This document shows positions 21,921 to 34,600 of a stretch of DNA of 64,000 bases, in pieces. Within the stretch, counting starts at the first letter, position 1; each line of letters starts with the position of its first letter. The stretch lies in the NCBI RefSeq assembly GCF_014529535.1, contig NW_023503608.1, positions 9,288,501 to 9,352,500 on the forward strand, read 5' to 3'. Below the pieces are notes generated by a model. It worked only from the letters and a program-made list of their open reading frames with translations, was not told where the DNA came from and searched no databases. The position numbers and the translations under genes are program-made. Origin of the DNA: Bradysia coprophila (lineage: Eukaryota > Arthropoda > Insecta > Diptera > Sciaridae).

Positions 21921-22605
21921 TTTTTTTTGATAAAAACAACTAAACAACCATCAATCGGCAATTTATAAAACAATAATTAGTCTCGCTCAAATTACTCAAC
22001 CACTTTCAACCCCTACAAGCCTTAATTCACCCTCAATCATCGTATACATCTGTGTTCATTTAACCCACCGCACACATTAACGTTTCCAAGTATTTCGCTT
22101 GTGTAACGCACCAAATTGACATTACATTTTATATTCGACACTCCAAAGGAACATATTTAGAATCGTACGGTTGTGACAAGGCAAAATATAATGTTCAGTA
22201 TGACATATGACGGAGTAAGTAAGAGAGCTATGGAACATCCATTGGGTGTAGCGTAATATATACAATAATGCAACATAAACTGTATACGACAGAAAAACTT
22301 ACTCTAGTCACGGACTGTCGTTGGATTGAACAGCACACAAAACTATTTTAGTTTCCGTTTGCGTTACAACATAGTTAGAGTTGTGTGTTTGAATGCAACA
22401 TATTCACCTGATGGGATAAATAGTAATTGTTCATTAATACATCTTGCAATTGATGTCTAATGTTATTGAAGTGACGGAATAAGAACCCACAAAGGAATTT
22501 TGATGAAAAATGTGAAAAACTTTAGAGTGTTGCGAGGTGTAAATTAACTATTTTTTGGTTAATTTAGAGTTAAGTTCTTTTTCATTTTTGAAAAACAATT
22601 TTGTC
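21921..22605 (+). other. 5' flank of unplugged
   Basis: Expected to hold promoter and 5' UTR. I can point to no convincing TATA box or binding-site cluster, so no promoter is called. Confidence 0.4.
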
Positions 22606-25600
22606 ATGACCAGCCGCAAAATGGATATATCACCGGACGATATTGAAACAAAAATATCAAAAATACCGAAACCCTTTTCAATCGAAAGTCTCATCTCCAC
22701 AAAATCGTGTTCACCTATAAGACCGGATGCCTTTGAAACACACTATCCGCCGACGTTGTTCCCGCAAAATATCTGCGTACCGAATTTCCCCATGTATAAT
22801 CCGTGGATGGGTTATCTGACCCAGTCGACAAACGAACAAATCAATCAACTGTTTTCGAACGGACCGAACGATAAATTTGCTAATTTCCTGGAACACCCGG
22901 ATAATAGGCACGACAAACTATCCGAAATGTTTCTGGCACATTCAGCCAATGATCCGCGAATATTTTTGAATAGTGATCTGGTTCATCGGGAAAAGATTGC
23001 CCAATATTTGGCTAATAATGTGCGCGAGCCGAAATTCACGGAATTTTTAATGAGTGCAAGTAAAACGGATTTCCGTGCCGACGATGAAAATACGGGCGAA
23101 CATTTATTAACGGCTAGTGATAATTGTGACAAAGATTTGCGACCGACGTCAATTAGTGTGCGGAACTTTTCCGATGGTGTGACGAATTTGAGTCAATTGT
23201 TTGTAAAAAGTGATCAGGACAAAGACGATGAAATGGAAACTGGTTCGGAGAGCGAATTAAGTATGACCATGTCACCGGACGGAAGTCATAAGAACGCGGG
23301 TAAGAATAACAAAACTTTACGTATATATTGACTGTTACTGTCCATGAAGGACCCAAAAATTATTAAACACAATCAATTATTAAACACAGTCAGATACGAC
23401 TATTCATCTGTTGATAACGATGACAAAACAATGGACAAGATCTAGATAATATGATACTTTCCATAGTAAAATGCATGTTTAAAAAAATTAAAGTACAAGA
23501 TTTGAAATCAAACGATTAACGATGGAAGTAATAGACCCGCTAATAATATGCTAGCCGTCTTAAACAAGTTAATAAACTAAAGGGTCTACCTTCCTATTTT
23601 TGCCATTGACCAAACAATTTTCCAAATTTCCCTAAATTTTCTCATTTTTCGTCACATTTTTTACAAATTATCCAAAAACATTTTTTGGAAATTAAGAAAA
23701 ATCTAGGGAAAAATCCAAAAAAAATTATGGGAAGAATTTTTTTAAATAATCGCTTTATTATCATCCCAGAAAACAATTTTGTGTGGAATACAAATGGCAT
23801 CAGCATTTATCTCATCATTTTTGGACTCATTAATTTATCCCAAAATTTCGTCAAAATCATCAAAGTTTTTCCAAATTTAAACAAAAGTTTATATCACTAT
23901 CGATTACGATTAGATCCATTCGTCGTTAAAAATCACAGATTTCCTTACAAAGTTTTTTTTTCCTTCATTCTTCTCATTTCTCTTTGCTTGAATATCACAG
24001 ATCTAACGTTTTCAGTTTATATAGTAAAACGGAGACATCACAGAGTATATTTCACTTTGTTCCATTACCAAAAGCTTGACTTTCATCTTGAAATTGGCTA
24101 GGTTCGTCAATTCTTTTAAGTCCCGGGGTAGCACATTGTAATCATTCGATGCACGCATAATTGCTGCATTCGCTTGGGTTGCTACAGAGTACGGGTTGAA
24201 CACAAGAATCTCATCGTTTCTTCTCGTAGACCTTCCATGAACATTGATGTTGTTGACCAATCGAAAGTTGTGGTTGGTTAACGATAATTTCATTCTGTGC
24301 ATTAAAATCACTCGCTCGACTCTCGTCATTTCTGTTACAGGTAATAGAGTTGAACTGTATAAGAAGGTCGACGAAGTCAGGCGCCGCAGTCGATACAAAG
24401 CTTTGATCCATTGATTCTGGATTATTTGCAATTCTTAAGTTTTCCAACACCACATTCACCATAAACCGCCAACATGTAGGCCAAGTGACTCTGCACATAT
24501 GCACAGTAGATTTGCTTGCTCGCCACATTAGGGAAATAAATGGGCGAATTTGTTTTTTGATGTGATCAACGTGCAGATTAAACGATAGATCTTCGTCAAG
24601 AACCAGTCCAAGGTATTTATATTGCCTGACTCTGCCGGTGCGGTCACCAAAATCGATGTGAAGATTCGGAATGTTCTTTGCCGAGCCGAAAGTCATATAT
24701 TTCGTTTTAACTGTATTCATCGTGAGTACATTGCGACACAGCCAGTCTGGTAGAATGACAGCATCATGTTGCATAGCACTTTGTAATTCGTCCACCGTAT
24801 CGCAGGCATAAGTCCACACAGCATCGTCGGCATAAAGTATCAGCTGACCAATGAAATTCAGCTTCAGCAAATCGTTCATGTAGACTATAAATTGCGTTGG
24901 ACCCAGAATGGATCCCTGAAGCACACCGACCTTGACATCCGTGAAACTACCCATTTTGCCACCAATGCAAGTTGCTGTTTTTCGATTCATCAGATAGCTT
25001 GAAATCAGTTTTACTGCGCCGTGTGCAAGACCGAGGCGATTAAATTTCAGTGACAGTCGATTCGAATCGACTGTGTCAAAAGCGCGTTTCAGGTCTGCGA
25101 AAACACATGCCACCAATTTCTTACGAAAATTCGATTTAATCCGATCGACTAGTTGAAGTGCAGCACCTTGACAACTGGAATGCTTAAGAAAAACTCATTC
25201 TGCCATAAAAATGTGCTTCACTCAGTAAGATTTCTTAGAACCGATTGATACTAATCATATATAGCACGTCTTCTCGTCCATATAAGTTTTCAATAGATTT
25301 AAAGAATGTCTCGGCCAAAAATATGTCACTCTTTTTTTGGGTCTTACAAAAATTACAGAAATATGTTCATAGTTCTTAAGAAAATACACTTTGTTGAGCT
25401 AATTTTTAAAATGTACCAAATCTATTACAATGCCGTGTATGAGTGCGAAAGATATAAATACAATTCTAAAATGAATGGCGGAAAGCGATAGAAGATAAAT
25501 GTTTTTTTAATTCTCATTTATATTAAACGATGTTAAATTTTATATCTCTGGGTTTTTCTTTTTTGTACATTTTCATACTTATTGTTCTCATTGAAGACAA

Positions 25601-28600
25601 ACGTAACAAAAATGGGGCAAAATTTTTATATGTTACATTCAATTCATGTTTAGGTATTTATATATAAGAAATTTCTTTTACTTTACTAGTGAGGTAATGT
25701 GGCCTTTCCCTCACTAGTGAAGACCCTTTCCCTCGCTCGTAAAGTAAAACGCCATACTTTACACGTGAAATAATTTGATATCTCGTATCACGATGAGTAA
25801 AAGTACCTCGGGCTGAAGCCCTGGATACGAGATATCAAATTACTTCACTGGTATACAGAGCCGGATTAACCCATGGGCAAAGTGGGCCCGGCCCAGGGCG
25901 CTGGGAAAATAGGGGCGCTTAGAAATTAAATTTTCTCGACAATGTAATCATTTCACGTTCAACATAAGTCATGCACAAATCAACGTCGATTAAAAAAAAT
26001 TCGCGCTCGCTTCGCTTGCGTACATTACATTCTTGGGGTAAATGTGAGCTACAAGAAATGCATATATACATCTAACTTGATATTTTTGAATAATTAATAC
26101 ACGCACATCGACTAACCCAAGGCTGTTCGTATTTGGTTATTTAAAGCGTTTTTATGATGGTCCTGCTTTAGAAAAGTTGAACTTTGAGGCTTCTGGCTGA
26201 AGACACTATAAATAATTTTCAATAACCATTCCATTGCTTCATTTTCGTCAGCCGCCGGTGATAGTCGGATGATGGAAAGCTTTTAGCTCATGAGGAATTT
26301 TCGAAAATTTTGTAAATTCCTCATGAGCTGAAACCTGCTCATGATCGCCGGACAACGGGAGTTTGGAACAAATAAAGCAGCTGGAAAAGCTGCCGAACAA
26401 ATCCGTTTCCGCCCATTGAAAATTGTTCATGGCATATATTCGCGATTTTTTTTGTCGAAATCCAAGGCCAATTACCTAAATTTCAAGATCTAACACTTTC
26501 AGAGTGAATACAAAGGAACATTCTAGAGTGCCCTAAACTTCAATACTTTTGGGATCCCGAGTCCTAGATCCTTGAAATTGCTTCAACGCGAGTCGTTTTT
26601 TCCGAATCATGACCTTACCCAACGCACTGCTCCTAGCATGAACATAAGAAATATTTGGAGGCTGATGAAGTCACAGTAGGCGCTGCGTTTCTTTCGTGAA
26701 GATAGATGACTTGTTTCAGTTGTGTGAGTTCAAACACACAATACAATCAATCTTAAGCGGTAGCTCTCATCACAAAAGCCTCCAAATTCGACGTTTGTCA
26801 AAGTAGTGTTCATGCTAGGAGCAGTGCGTTGCCTTACCAAGTAGAGTAAATCTCGCAATATAATGAAACTGTAACAGTATCACAAATATTGTGTCAAAAA
26901 TTCACGTTTTTTTCTTGGTTTTTCCTCACAACGCGTTCATGTTCTAACGATCTTCCAAGGGAAGTGAAAAGTGAGAATAATGAGAGGACATTCGAGTGTA
27001 AATTGAAAGAACACCTGAATGAAACTATAGAATTGAGATGTAAATTTGAATTGTAGTGTTCATTTTTCAATGTCTGTGATTATGGAACTTTGTATTTGAA
27101 AATAGCTATTTGCTATATAAATTTGTTTGATTTGATTTGTTCTTCAAGAAGAATTTCAAGAAAAATTGTTTCGGATTCATTCTACAAACTTCAAACTTAA
27201 AATCCCGAAAAATACGAGCGAAACCTTTTTATAACTTTACTTGATTTTTGTTTGTGGGAAAGTTTTGCGAATTAATCACGAAAACTCTGGTTATATCATA
27301 TATCTCTCATTCATATATGGTTATATGTTATCATAAGCTTGCCACCTCGCCTCGCTCGCCGTTTCTAACTACACATTACTTAGAAAATAATATTCTTGAG
27401 GAAATGTTGAAAACATTTTATTTGATTTGGTTGACAATGTAGGAAACAATTTCTTTAATAAATTTTTCACGCGGCGCTGCAAGGCTCGTTGCCCAGGGCG
27501 CTGTAAATGCTAATCCGGCCCTGCTGGTATAGTAATGTACTATTACTTTACTAGTGAGGTAATGTGGCTATTCTCTCAACCTTTTCCCTCGCTCGTAATA
27601 TAAAACGTTATACGTATCACGATGAGTAAAAGCTGAAGCCCTCGGATACTTTTACTCATTAGGATACGAGGTATCAAATTACTTCGCGTTCATAATTACC
27701 TCGTTGAATAGCAAGAGATAATCTTTGTATAAAATAGAATCTTGATCGCTTATCACCTGAAACTTCGATTAGTCTTTTACCGATCTGTTTTATTAGTCGT
27801 ATTGTTTCTTCTGTTACTGGGCCAATCATTGCGACTGCAAACCCAACGAAATTTTGCGAATATAATCGTGAAATCTGTTACTTCTTTTAGCTAAAAATTA
27901 CGATGCTCTTGATTTAAAATTTTATATCTCTTTCTTTCAATATACGTTCTGCTATAAAAAGAAACACAATATTTATTATTACTAAATGACTGCAATGGTT
28001 TCTGAAGGGTAAAATATTTTGATTTGCACATACCGCTTAAGATGCCCTTTGCGAAAACGTCGACCAATTGAAATTTAAGGGGTCTCTGGATATAGCTTTT
28101 TTTTGTATGGAGGATTCTTTGGACTATGCTGAGTAATAGAAAAATTTTGTTTTTCAAAAACTTGAGTGTGGACCTCTGAGAAAAATGCACTACACCGGAT
28201 GGGACTAAAGCATATAAAAATCATTTAGGTTAAGTGGTCACGCAGGCAACAGTATCATTGCAGGAGACAAGGGTGACAACATCGAAAATAATAAATTTCT
28301 AACAGTTATGATGTAAAAACTATATTACCCCATCCGGTGTAGTGCATTTTTCTCAGAGTTCACACCTAAGGTGAAAATGTTACTCAAGCTGGAGATATAA
28401 AGATCTGAGACCCCTTGGTTTCTAAGTTCATATAAGCTGGTCGAAGTTTTCGCAAAGTGACTCTTAAAACGAGTGCTGTCTATTTTTCTAATTACGAGTC
28501 AGTAACGTACTCAAAATAAATTTCGAATGACATAATATTTAGATTCTTGCGAACGGCATGCTTCAATATATTTATCCTAATAAATCAACTTTATTGTGTT

Positions 28601-31600
28601 TTACCTAAACAGATCGATCAGAAACGAATGCGTCTCTTTTCTTTGTCTTATTCAAATAATTTCCCTTGTCCTAATCATGATCGATCGATATCGCATCACA
28701 ATTCAAATCACAGAAAGTGAAAACGGGAAAATTAAGTGCATTTATGCGTACATCGGGTAGAACAACCCCTTATTTTAATGCGTCTGCAATAAACACAATA
28801 TCATTGTGCGTTATGTATCGTAAAATGTATTTCAGATGAACAAAACAGCCGTCAAAGTGTCACTCATCTAATATGATGGTCTAACAATTACAATTTCACA
28901 CCCTCTTGTTAAACTCATGTCTAATTCGAAGTTATGAATATCCTGATGTAGTGTGTGTTCTTTTACCATTTTTTTTATTGAATTCGGCAAAAAACTAATA
29001 ATTCGCTCGATTTTATACAAAATGTTTAATTCATGAAAATAAAATCCTGAAGTGGGTTTAATCTTGTGTAGTGTAGGGTTCTGGAGTACTGGAGTGAAGT
29101 AAGACACTCAACATTTAAATTAAATGGTCTTTACCATACCATGGAACCACGCTTTAAATATTACAATTTAAAGTGAATAACCAAACCACGGTCCACGGTG
29201 AGCCTCAATAGAAATAAAGTTTTAACGAAGGATTTTATCGGATCCAACTGATACCTATTTTGAACTCTCTCTTTCTCTCTCTCTTTTCATTTCTATACTA
29301 ACATTGTGAGTACCTTATCATAAAACGGCGAGGGACACCGTGAAATCAAGTTGAATTTCTCTGTTAAAAATACTACTAATTACAAAGATCTTAATGTCGA
29401 ACAGTTTTCGTCTGGAATTCCAATAATTAAGGAGGATCTTAGACAGGGTTGGTGAACTTTACTAGATTTTAGAATATTTCGGATTAATATTACAATTAAT
29501 TTAAGCAATTGCTCCCAAGCTAATATTTGAAATGAAACGAAAAAAAATGATTTGTCTCCCACAAAGATTTTAGCTTATGTCATTTCGGTCCCTGCATGCG
29601 GTTACACAAAATTACACAAAATCCACATAAATGGACGCACGTTCAGTCAAACAATAAATTGCTTTTAGCATTTTTTTTTCCTAAATCAAAAATCCTTAGC
29701 TACAATATCCCATATTAATCGCACACAAATTACGCATAATTTATCTCACCAAAATTCTATTTAATTTTATTAAATAATCGTTAAAGGTTTTTGAACATTC
29801 AATGAGTTGAAAAGGAAATGCATAATATAAAATATGGGGTGCGGGTGCTACATTTGACTTTTCTCGGTGTATGTATGCATATTGGGGTGATTTGTATTGT
29901 TGTACTGTTTAAGAGATTATGGTTTATTGAGGGTTGTGTCGGGAATTTAATACTGTTATTTTGTTGATTCGTCATTTATCCGTAAATTGTTCATTGATTT
30001 ATTTTGGATATTAAACGGGTTATGGATATGCTGATCTGTTTATGCGTTAACGACGAAAAACATCCGTCTGCATTCATAAATTTCTAATTTACATACAAAA
30101 TCAGTAATGATAAAAATATGCAGCATATCAAGAGCTTATAAAGTTAGCTCTGATCTTACATTGTAAACTAAATCGGATAAAGGAAAATTGTGATAGTAGG
30201 AAAAAAAGAATCCAGAGTTCATTTATTGATTCCCAACAAATGACAGTCTGGAACATAATCGCCATTTCGTATATTATTGCTTTTGTTTGGATTTTGTTTT
30301 TTATTCATATTTCCACGTGACCAGTTTTTGATCACAGGGAAACATAGTGAAATTTACACCCCAATCACATAATTTTGAACTACTATAAAATTAGTTAAGT
30401 ATTTAGTCGTCCGATGTTAGAATTTTTCCATCGATAGACATTTTGAAAAAAATACCAACTCGAACGAAAATACTAGCACGACTATGTTGTTAATGTAATC
30501 ACTAGGTCCCACCTTTTGGGCGGGTCAGGTCCCTTGACTGACACTTTTCTTAATGTATTTTTGACTTATTCATGAAAACTTGTCACATTTAATACATAAT
30601 ATATTTACTATATTAATGACTCCAGGCAAATGACAGTAAAATTTGACAATTTTTTTCTTCTTGGAAACCATAGCGAGTAAGGTGGAAATATTTTTGACCA
30701 CTTTTCGAGCATCAACCTCAAATCATAAATAAAATATGACTCGTGTAGATTACGACCCTCGCTTCGCTCTGGCCGTAAACTTCACACTCGTATGAGCTGT
30801 CTATTATTCTGTTTGATTGCATTTTTTTTATATCAGAGTAGATGCAAAGTTTGTTTTGTGAATGTGGAACGGGGACTTTTTCACAAAATAAAAAAGTGCG
30901 ATAGATGTTCTTCTTTTACAATTTTGCGTAAAAAAAAGGAAGTTCCCCGGTACTTAATATACCTTCACATGATGACATGGTAATAAATGAACTTAATTAG
31001 TTTTTGGTTTCTCGTTAAAAATAACTCAGTTTACCAATATTTTCGGTAAATTGGTACCACTCTATAATGGTAAAGGGATTAAAAATATTTGTAAAAGGAG
31101 AAATTTATTGGTAGACCGAGAAAAAATTATCCCTCGATTTCCCATTCACAAAACCTTCAATCGTGAATAAAATGTCACGACTCGTGTGAATTACGGCCCT
31201 CGCTTCGCTCTGGCCGCAAACTTCACACTCGTAAAATTTTTACAATATTCATTTAATTCCATTAAATTCAAAATTAGTTGAGATAATTCGTCTTAAATCA
31301 ACGTTGATAGTTGACTAACAACTTGATAGTTGACTATCTTTGATAGTTGACTAACAACTTGATAGTTGACTATCAAATTTGATAGTTGACTAACAACTTG
31401 ATAGTTGACTAACAAATTTGATAGTTGACTAACAAATTTGATAGTTGATTATCAAATTTGATAGTAGACTAACAACTTGATAGTCAACTATCAAATTTAA
31501 TAGTCAACTATCAAGTTGTTAGTCAACTATCAAGTTGTTAGTCAACTATCAAGTTGTTAGTCAACTATCAAATTTGATAGTCAACTATCAAGTTGTTAGT

Positions 31601-34600
31601 CAACTATCAAATTTGATAGTCAACTATCAAGTTGTTAGGAAGAGATGTTTACAAGTTAGAAGATGGGCATCGAATGATTAAATTATTCTTCCTACTAGTT
31701 TCATGCACGTTGAAAACAAACTTATATGATTTACCCACACTACCAAACAAAATCAAATTTCATCAAAGTAATCTTTTTTAATTGAGGCTATAATCAACAG
31801 TATAAAATCCCGTTTTTCTCGGATAGCTTCCAAAACCTTAGTCCTACACAGCCCATCTTCGAACTTAGCCTCGGGATTTTAATTCCACGTATTTAAAAAA
31901 AAGAATCATCCAAATTGGTTAAAAATTACTCAAGTTATCGTGCCCTCAACGATTTTTTGTTACCCACATTTAACGTTTTTCATAGCATTTCATACATTTT
32001 CAATCACAGTGAACCTTTTTGTTACCCACATTTTTCGGTATTTTCTGGTGTAAGACCCTGACTTTCAGTCAAGGGAATTAAATCTTTTGTTCAAAATTAT
32101 CGTCTAATGTTCGGTACAGATTCTTTTACTTCGTTTGTTTTAAATATCTTTTTCATACCTAGGACCCGAAAAGTGCGACTTCGTCGTACTTTTTCTCCGT
32201 CCAATATGAAAAATACTATTCGTACCACGAACTGAAAGTCTTTTTTAGCTTATTCGATTCCAGACCTCGCCTTCGGCCACGGGCACTTTTAAGCTTTTCG
32301 AGTTCTTACACACTTTTTTTCTTCTGTTTATTCCAAGATCATTACTTTCCAAAAAGGTGTGTATAATACCTTTTTGCGAATACACACTATTTTAGTTTTC
32401 AACGCAAAGTGTGTAATGGTTACACACTTAACAGATAGTACTGAATCTATAAAAGGATTCTGCCAAACAATTTAAGTGCAGAAATTCGTATTAGTTACTA
32501 AATTATAAAACCAAATTGATGCCGGAAGTGTGCTAAAATTTGGAATGAAAAGTCACTAGGGTGGATCAAACGCGTTACAAGGGCAACACTTTTATTTCTT
32601 CAATAAATGTTTGCTTCTTCCCCAATTCGCGATGTTCTTAATAAGAGTGCGTTGAAATTTCCTTTTCGGTTCATTCGAGCATTCATTAAAAATTCAAATT
32701 CTGAGGCACCTTCACGGCTTGAATATGGTTCGAAAGGAAGAACCCAGTTCTACAGATTTAGGTTTGAATGAACGGATTCTAGTTAGAATTTAATATCTAG
32801 CTATTTGCAACGAACTTGTAAAAAGAAAAGGAATTTTAAGAAACTAAGAAGTTTTCCGTCAACTCTGTGTCAGTTACAAAATGGTTGCACTGAAGTTTCG
32901 ACGACATAAGAAACGGTGACTTTCTGAAGAAACAGCCAGTCCCTGAGGAAATGACGAGCAGTCAACGTTTCTTCAGGAACTCACTTTTTCTTGAGGAAGT
33001 CGTCGATTCTTCTCGCTAATAGATTAAGATTAGGTCCCTATGTATGTGTATTAATAGCTAGGTGGAAGCACCGACATTTGGTGGGTTTTGAAATTCAGTT
33101 TTTTTAAAGTTTCCAATAACATTATACAATGTCAAAAATGTGTAAAAAAAATGGGAAAATGGAAAGGGCCGTAGAACAAATTCCCAGAAAATGTGCAAAA
33201 AATGGGAAAGTGGGAATGGCCGTAGACCAAATTCCCAGAAAATGTGCAATAAATGGAAAGAAAAAATTCCCCGAAAATGTGCAAAAAATGGAAAAGTGGG
33301 AATGGCCGTAGAACAAATTCCCAGAAAATGTGTAAAAAAATGGGAAACTAGGAATGGCCGTAGAACAAATTCCCCAAAAAAAATGTGTAAAAAATGGGAA
33401 AATTAAATTGGCCGTAGAACAAATTCCCATAAAATGTGTAAAAAATGGGAAAATGAAAATGGCCATAGAACAAATTCCCAGAAAATGTGTAAAAAAATGG
33501 GAAACTAGGAATGGCCGTAGAACAAATTCCCCAAAAAAAATGTGTAAAAAATGGGAAAATTAAATTGGCCGTAGAACAAATTCCCATAAAATGTGTAAAA
33601 AATGGGAAAATGAAAATGGCCGTAGAACAAATTTCCAGAAAATGTGCAAAAAAAGCATTATTATTTTCCAATTTTTTACACATTTTTGACATTGTATAAT
33701 GTTATTGGCAAGTTAAAAAGAACTGCATTTTAAAACCACCAAATGTCGGTGCTTCCACCTAGCTATTATTACACATACATAAGGACCTAATCTTAATCTA
33801 TTGGAGCCATAAGGACAAATAAAAGTGTAACTATTAAGAAAACAATGGCGCGAGCTCAGCGAGCAAAAAAAATTAGACTAGTAAATGTCCAGACGTTTGA
33901 ATTCTGTTCCTTTGAAATGACGCGAGTACAGAGGAAAAAGTACCTATATTGACTAAAGGTACGCTAATTCAACGTTTCCGAACTGAAGAAAATAGATTAA
34001 GACGAATCGACACATCGCCTAAATTGTTTACTAAACTTGTTCAACGTTTTGTAAATGGAATATTCCTTCTACAAAATGTGAAAAAATGACCAATCCCTTC
34101 AGAAAGTCATAGCTTTGATTTTTTTTCTTCTTGTTGCAAGTGTGTATTTCACTGTGTGCACTAAAAGTGTGTAAAGTACACTCTTTTACAAAGTTTTTAC
34201 ACACAATGTGTAAAATGCACGCTTAAAAAAGCCCGTGCCTTCGGCGTCTGGAAACTTCTCACACGCAAAAAAAGACTTTTAGTCCTAGGTACGAAATGTA
34301 CTATTATTTGCTATAAAGACGAACAGTAGCATCTACATTTATAAGTGTCGCAATTGTCGATAACAAATAAGAAGAGGTTTCTTAGTTTCATACTTTCGTA
34401 GTAAGTTGCCTGTACAAATATTGAAGAAAGTTTTAAAGTAGAGTTTGTTTGATGTTTGTTGATCCAAGGCGAGACCGATATCTACAATCTACATACGAAG
34501 TAGTCGTTGAGCTGTCCCTGACTAACCAATATACCTCGAGCTCTACTAAGAGCATCTGGGATTCTCCCGAATTCAGTTCACTAATAGATGATATCATATG

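Larger units (their letters stand above)
25856..27523. mobile_element. non-autonomous hAT element, 1,668 bp
   Basis: Ends CAGAGCCGGATTAAC and GCTAATCCGGCCCTG form the terminal inverted repeat, and both sides carry the sequence (GGCCCAGGGCGCTG) common next to hAT ends. A perfect 8-bp duplication CTGGTATA lies at 25848-25855 and 27524-27531, as expected for hAT. No transposase remains; the interior holds a family-B MITE and a LINE fragment. Confidence 0.9.
25675..27700. repeat. ACTAGTGAGGTAATGTGGC repeat interrupted by a hAT element
   Basis: TTACTTTACTAGTGAGGTAA occurs at 25678 and again, same orientation, at 27542; both are followed by CCTCGCTCGTAA and, further on, by TATCACGATGAGTAAAAG and a palindrome (GATATCAAATTAC). 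The host repeat is thus two related units, with a 1,668-bp hAT relic inserted between them. Confidence 0.6.

Noticed and set aside
23685-24101. 138-codon Ile/Phe/Asn-rich frame
   Set aside because: Low-complexity composition of A/T runs and overlap with the antisense LINE end.
31309-31640. CRISPR array
   Set aside because: Units are adjacent with no unique spacers, flip orientation midway, and the genome is an insect's.
33058-33699. Overlapping open frames of 60-114 codons on both strands
   Set aside because: They are forced by the ~52-bp tandem repeat lacking stops; the products are pure repeat.
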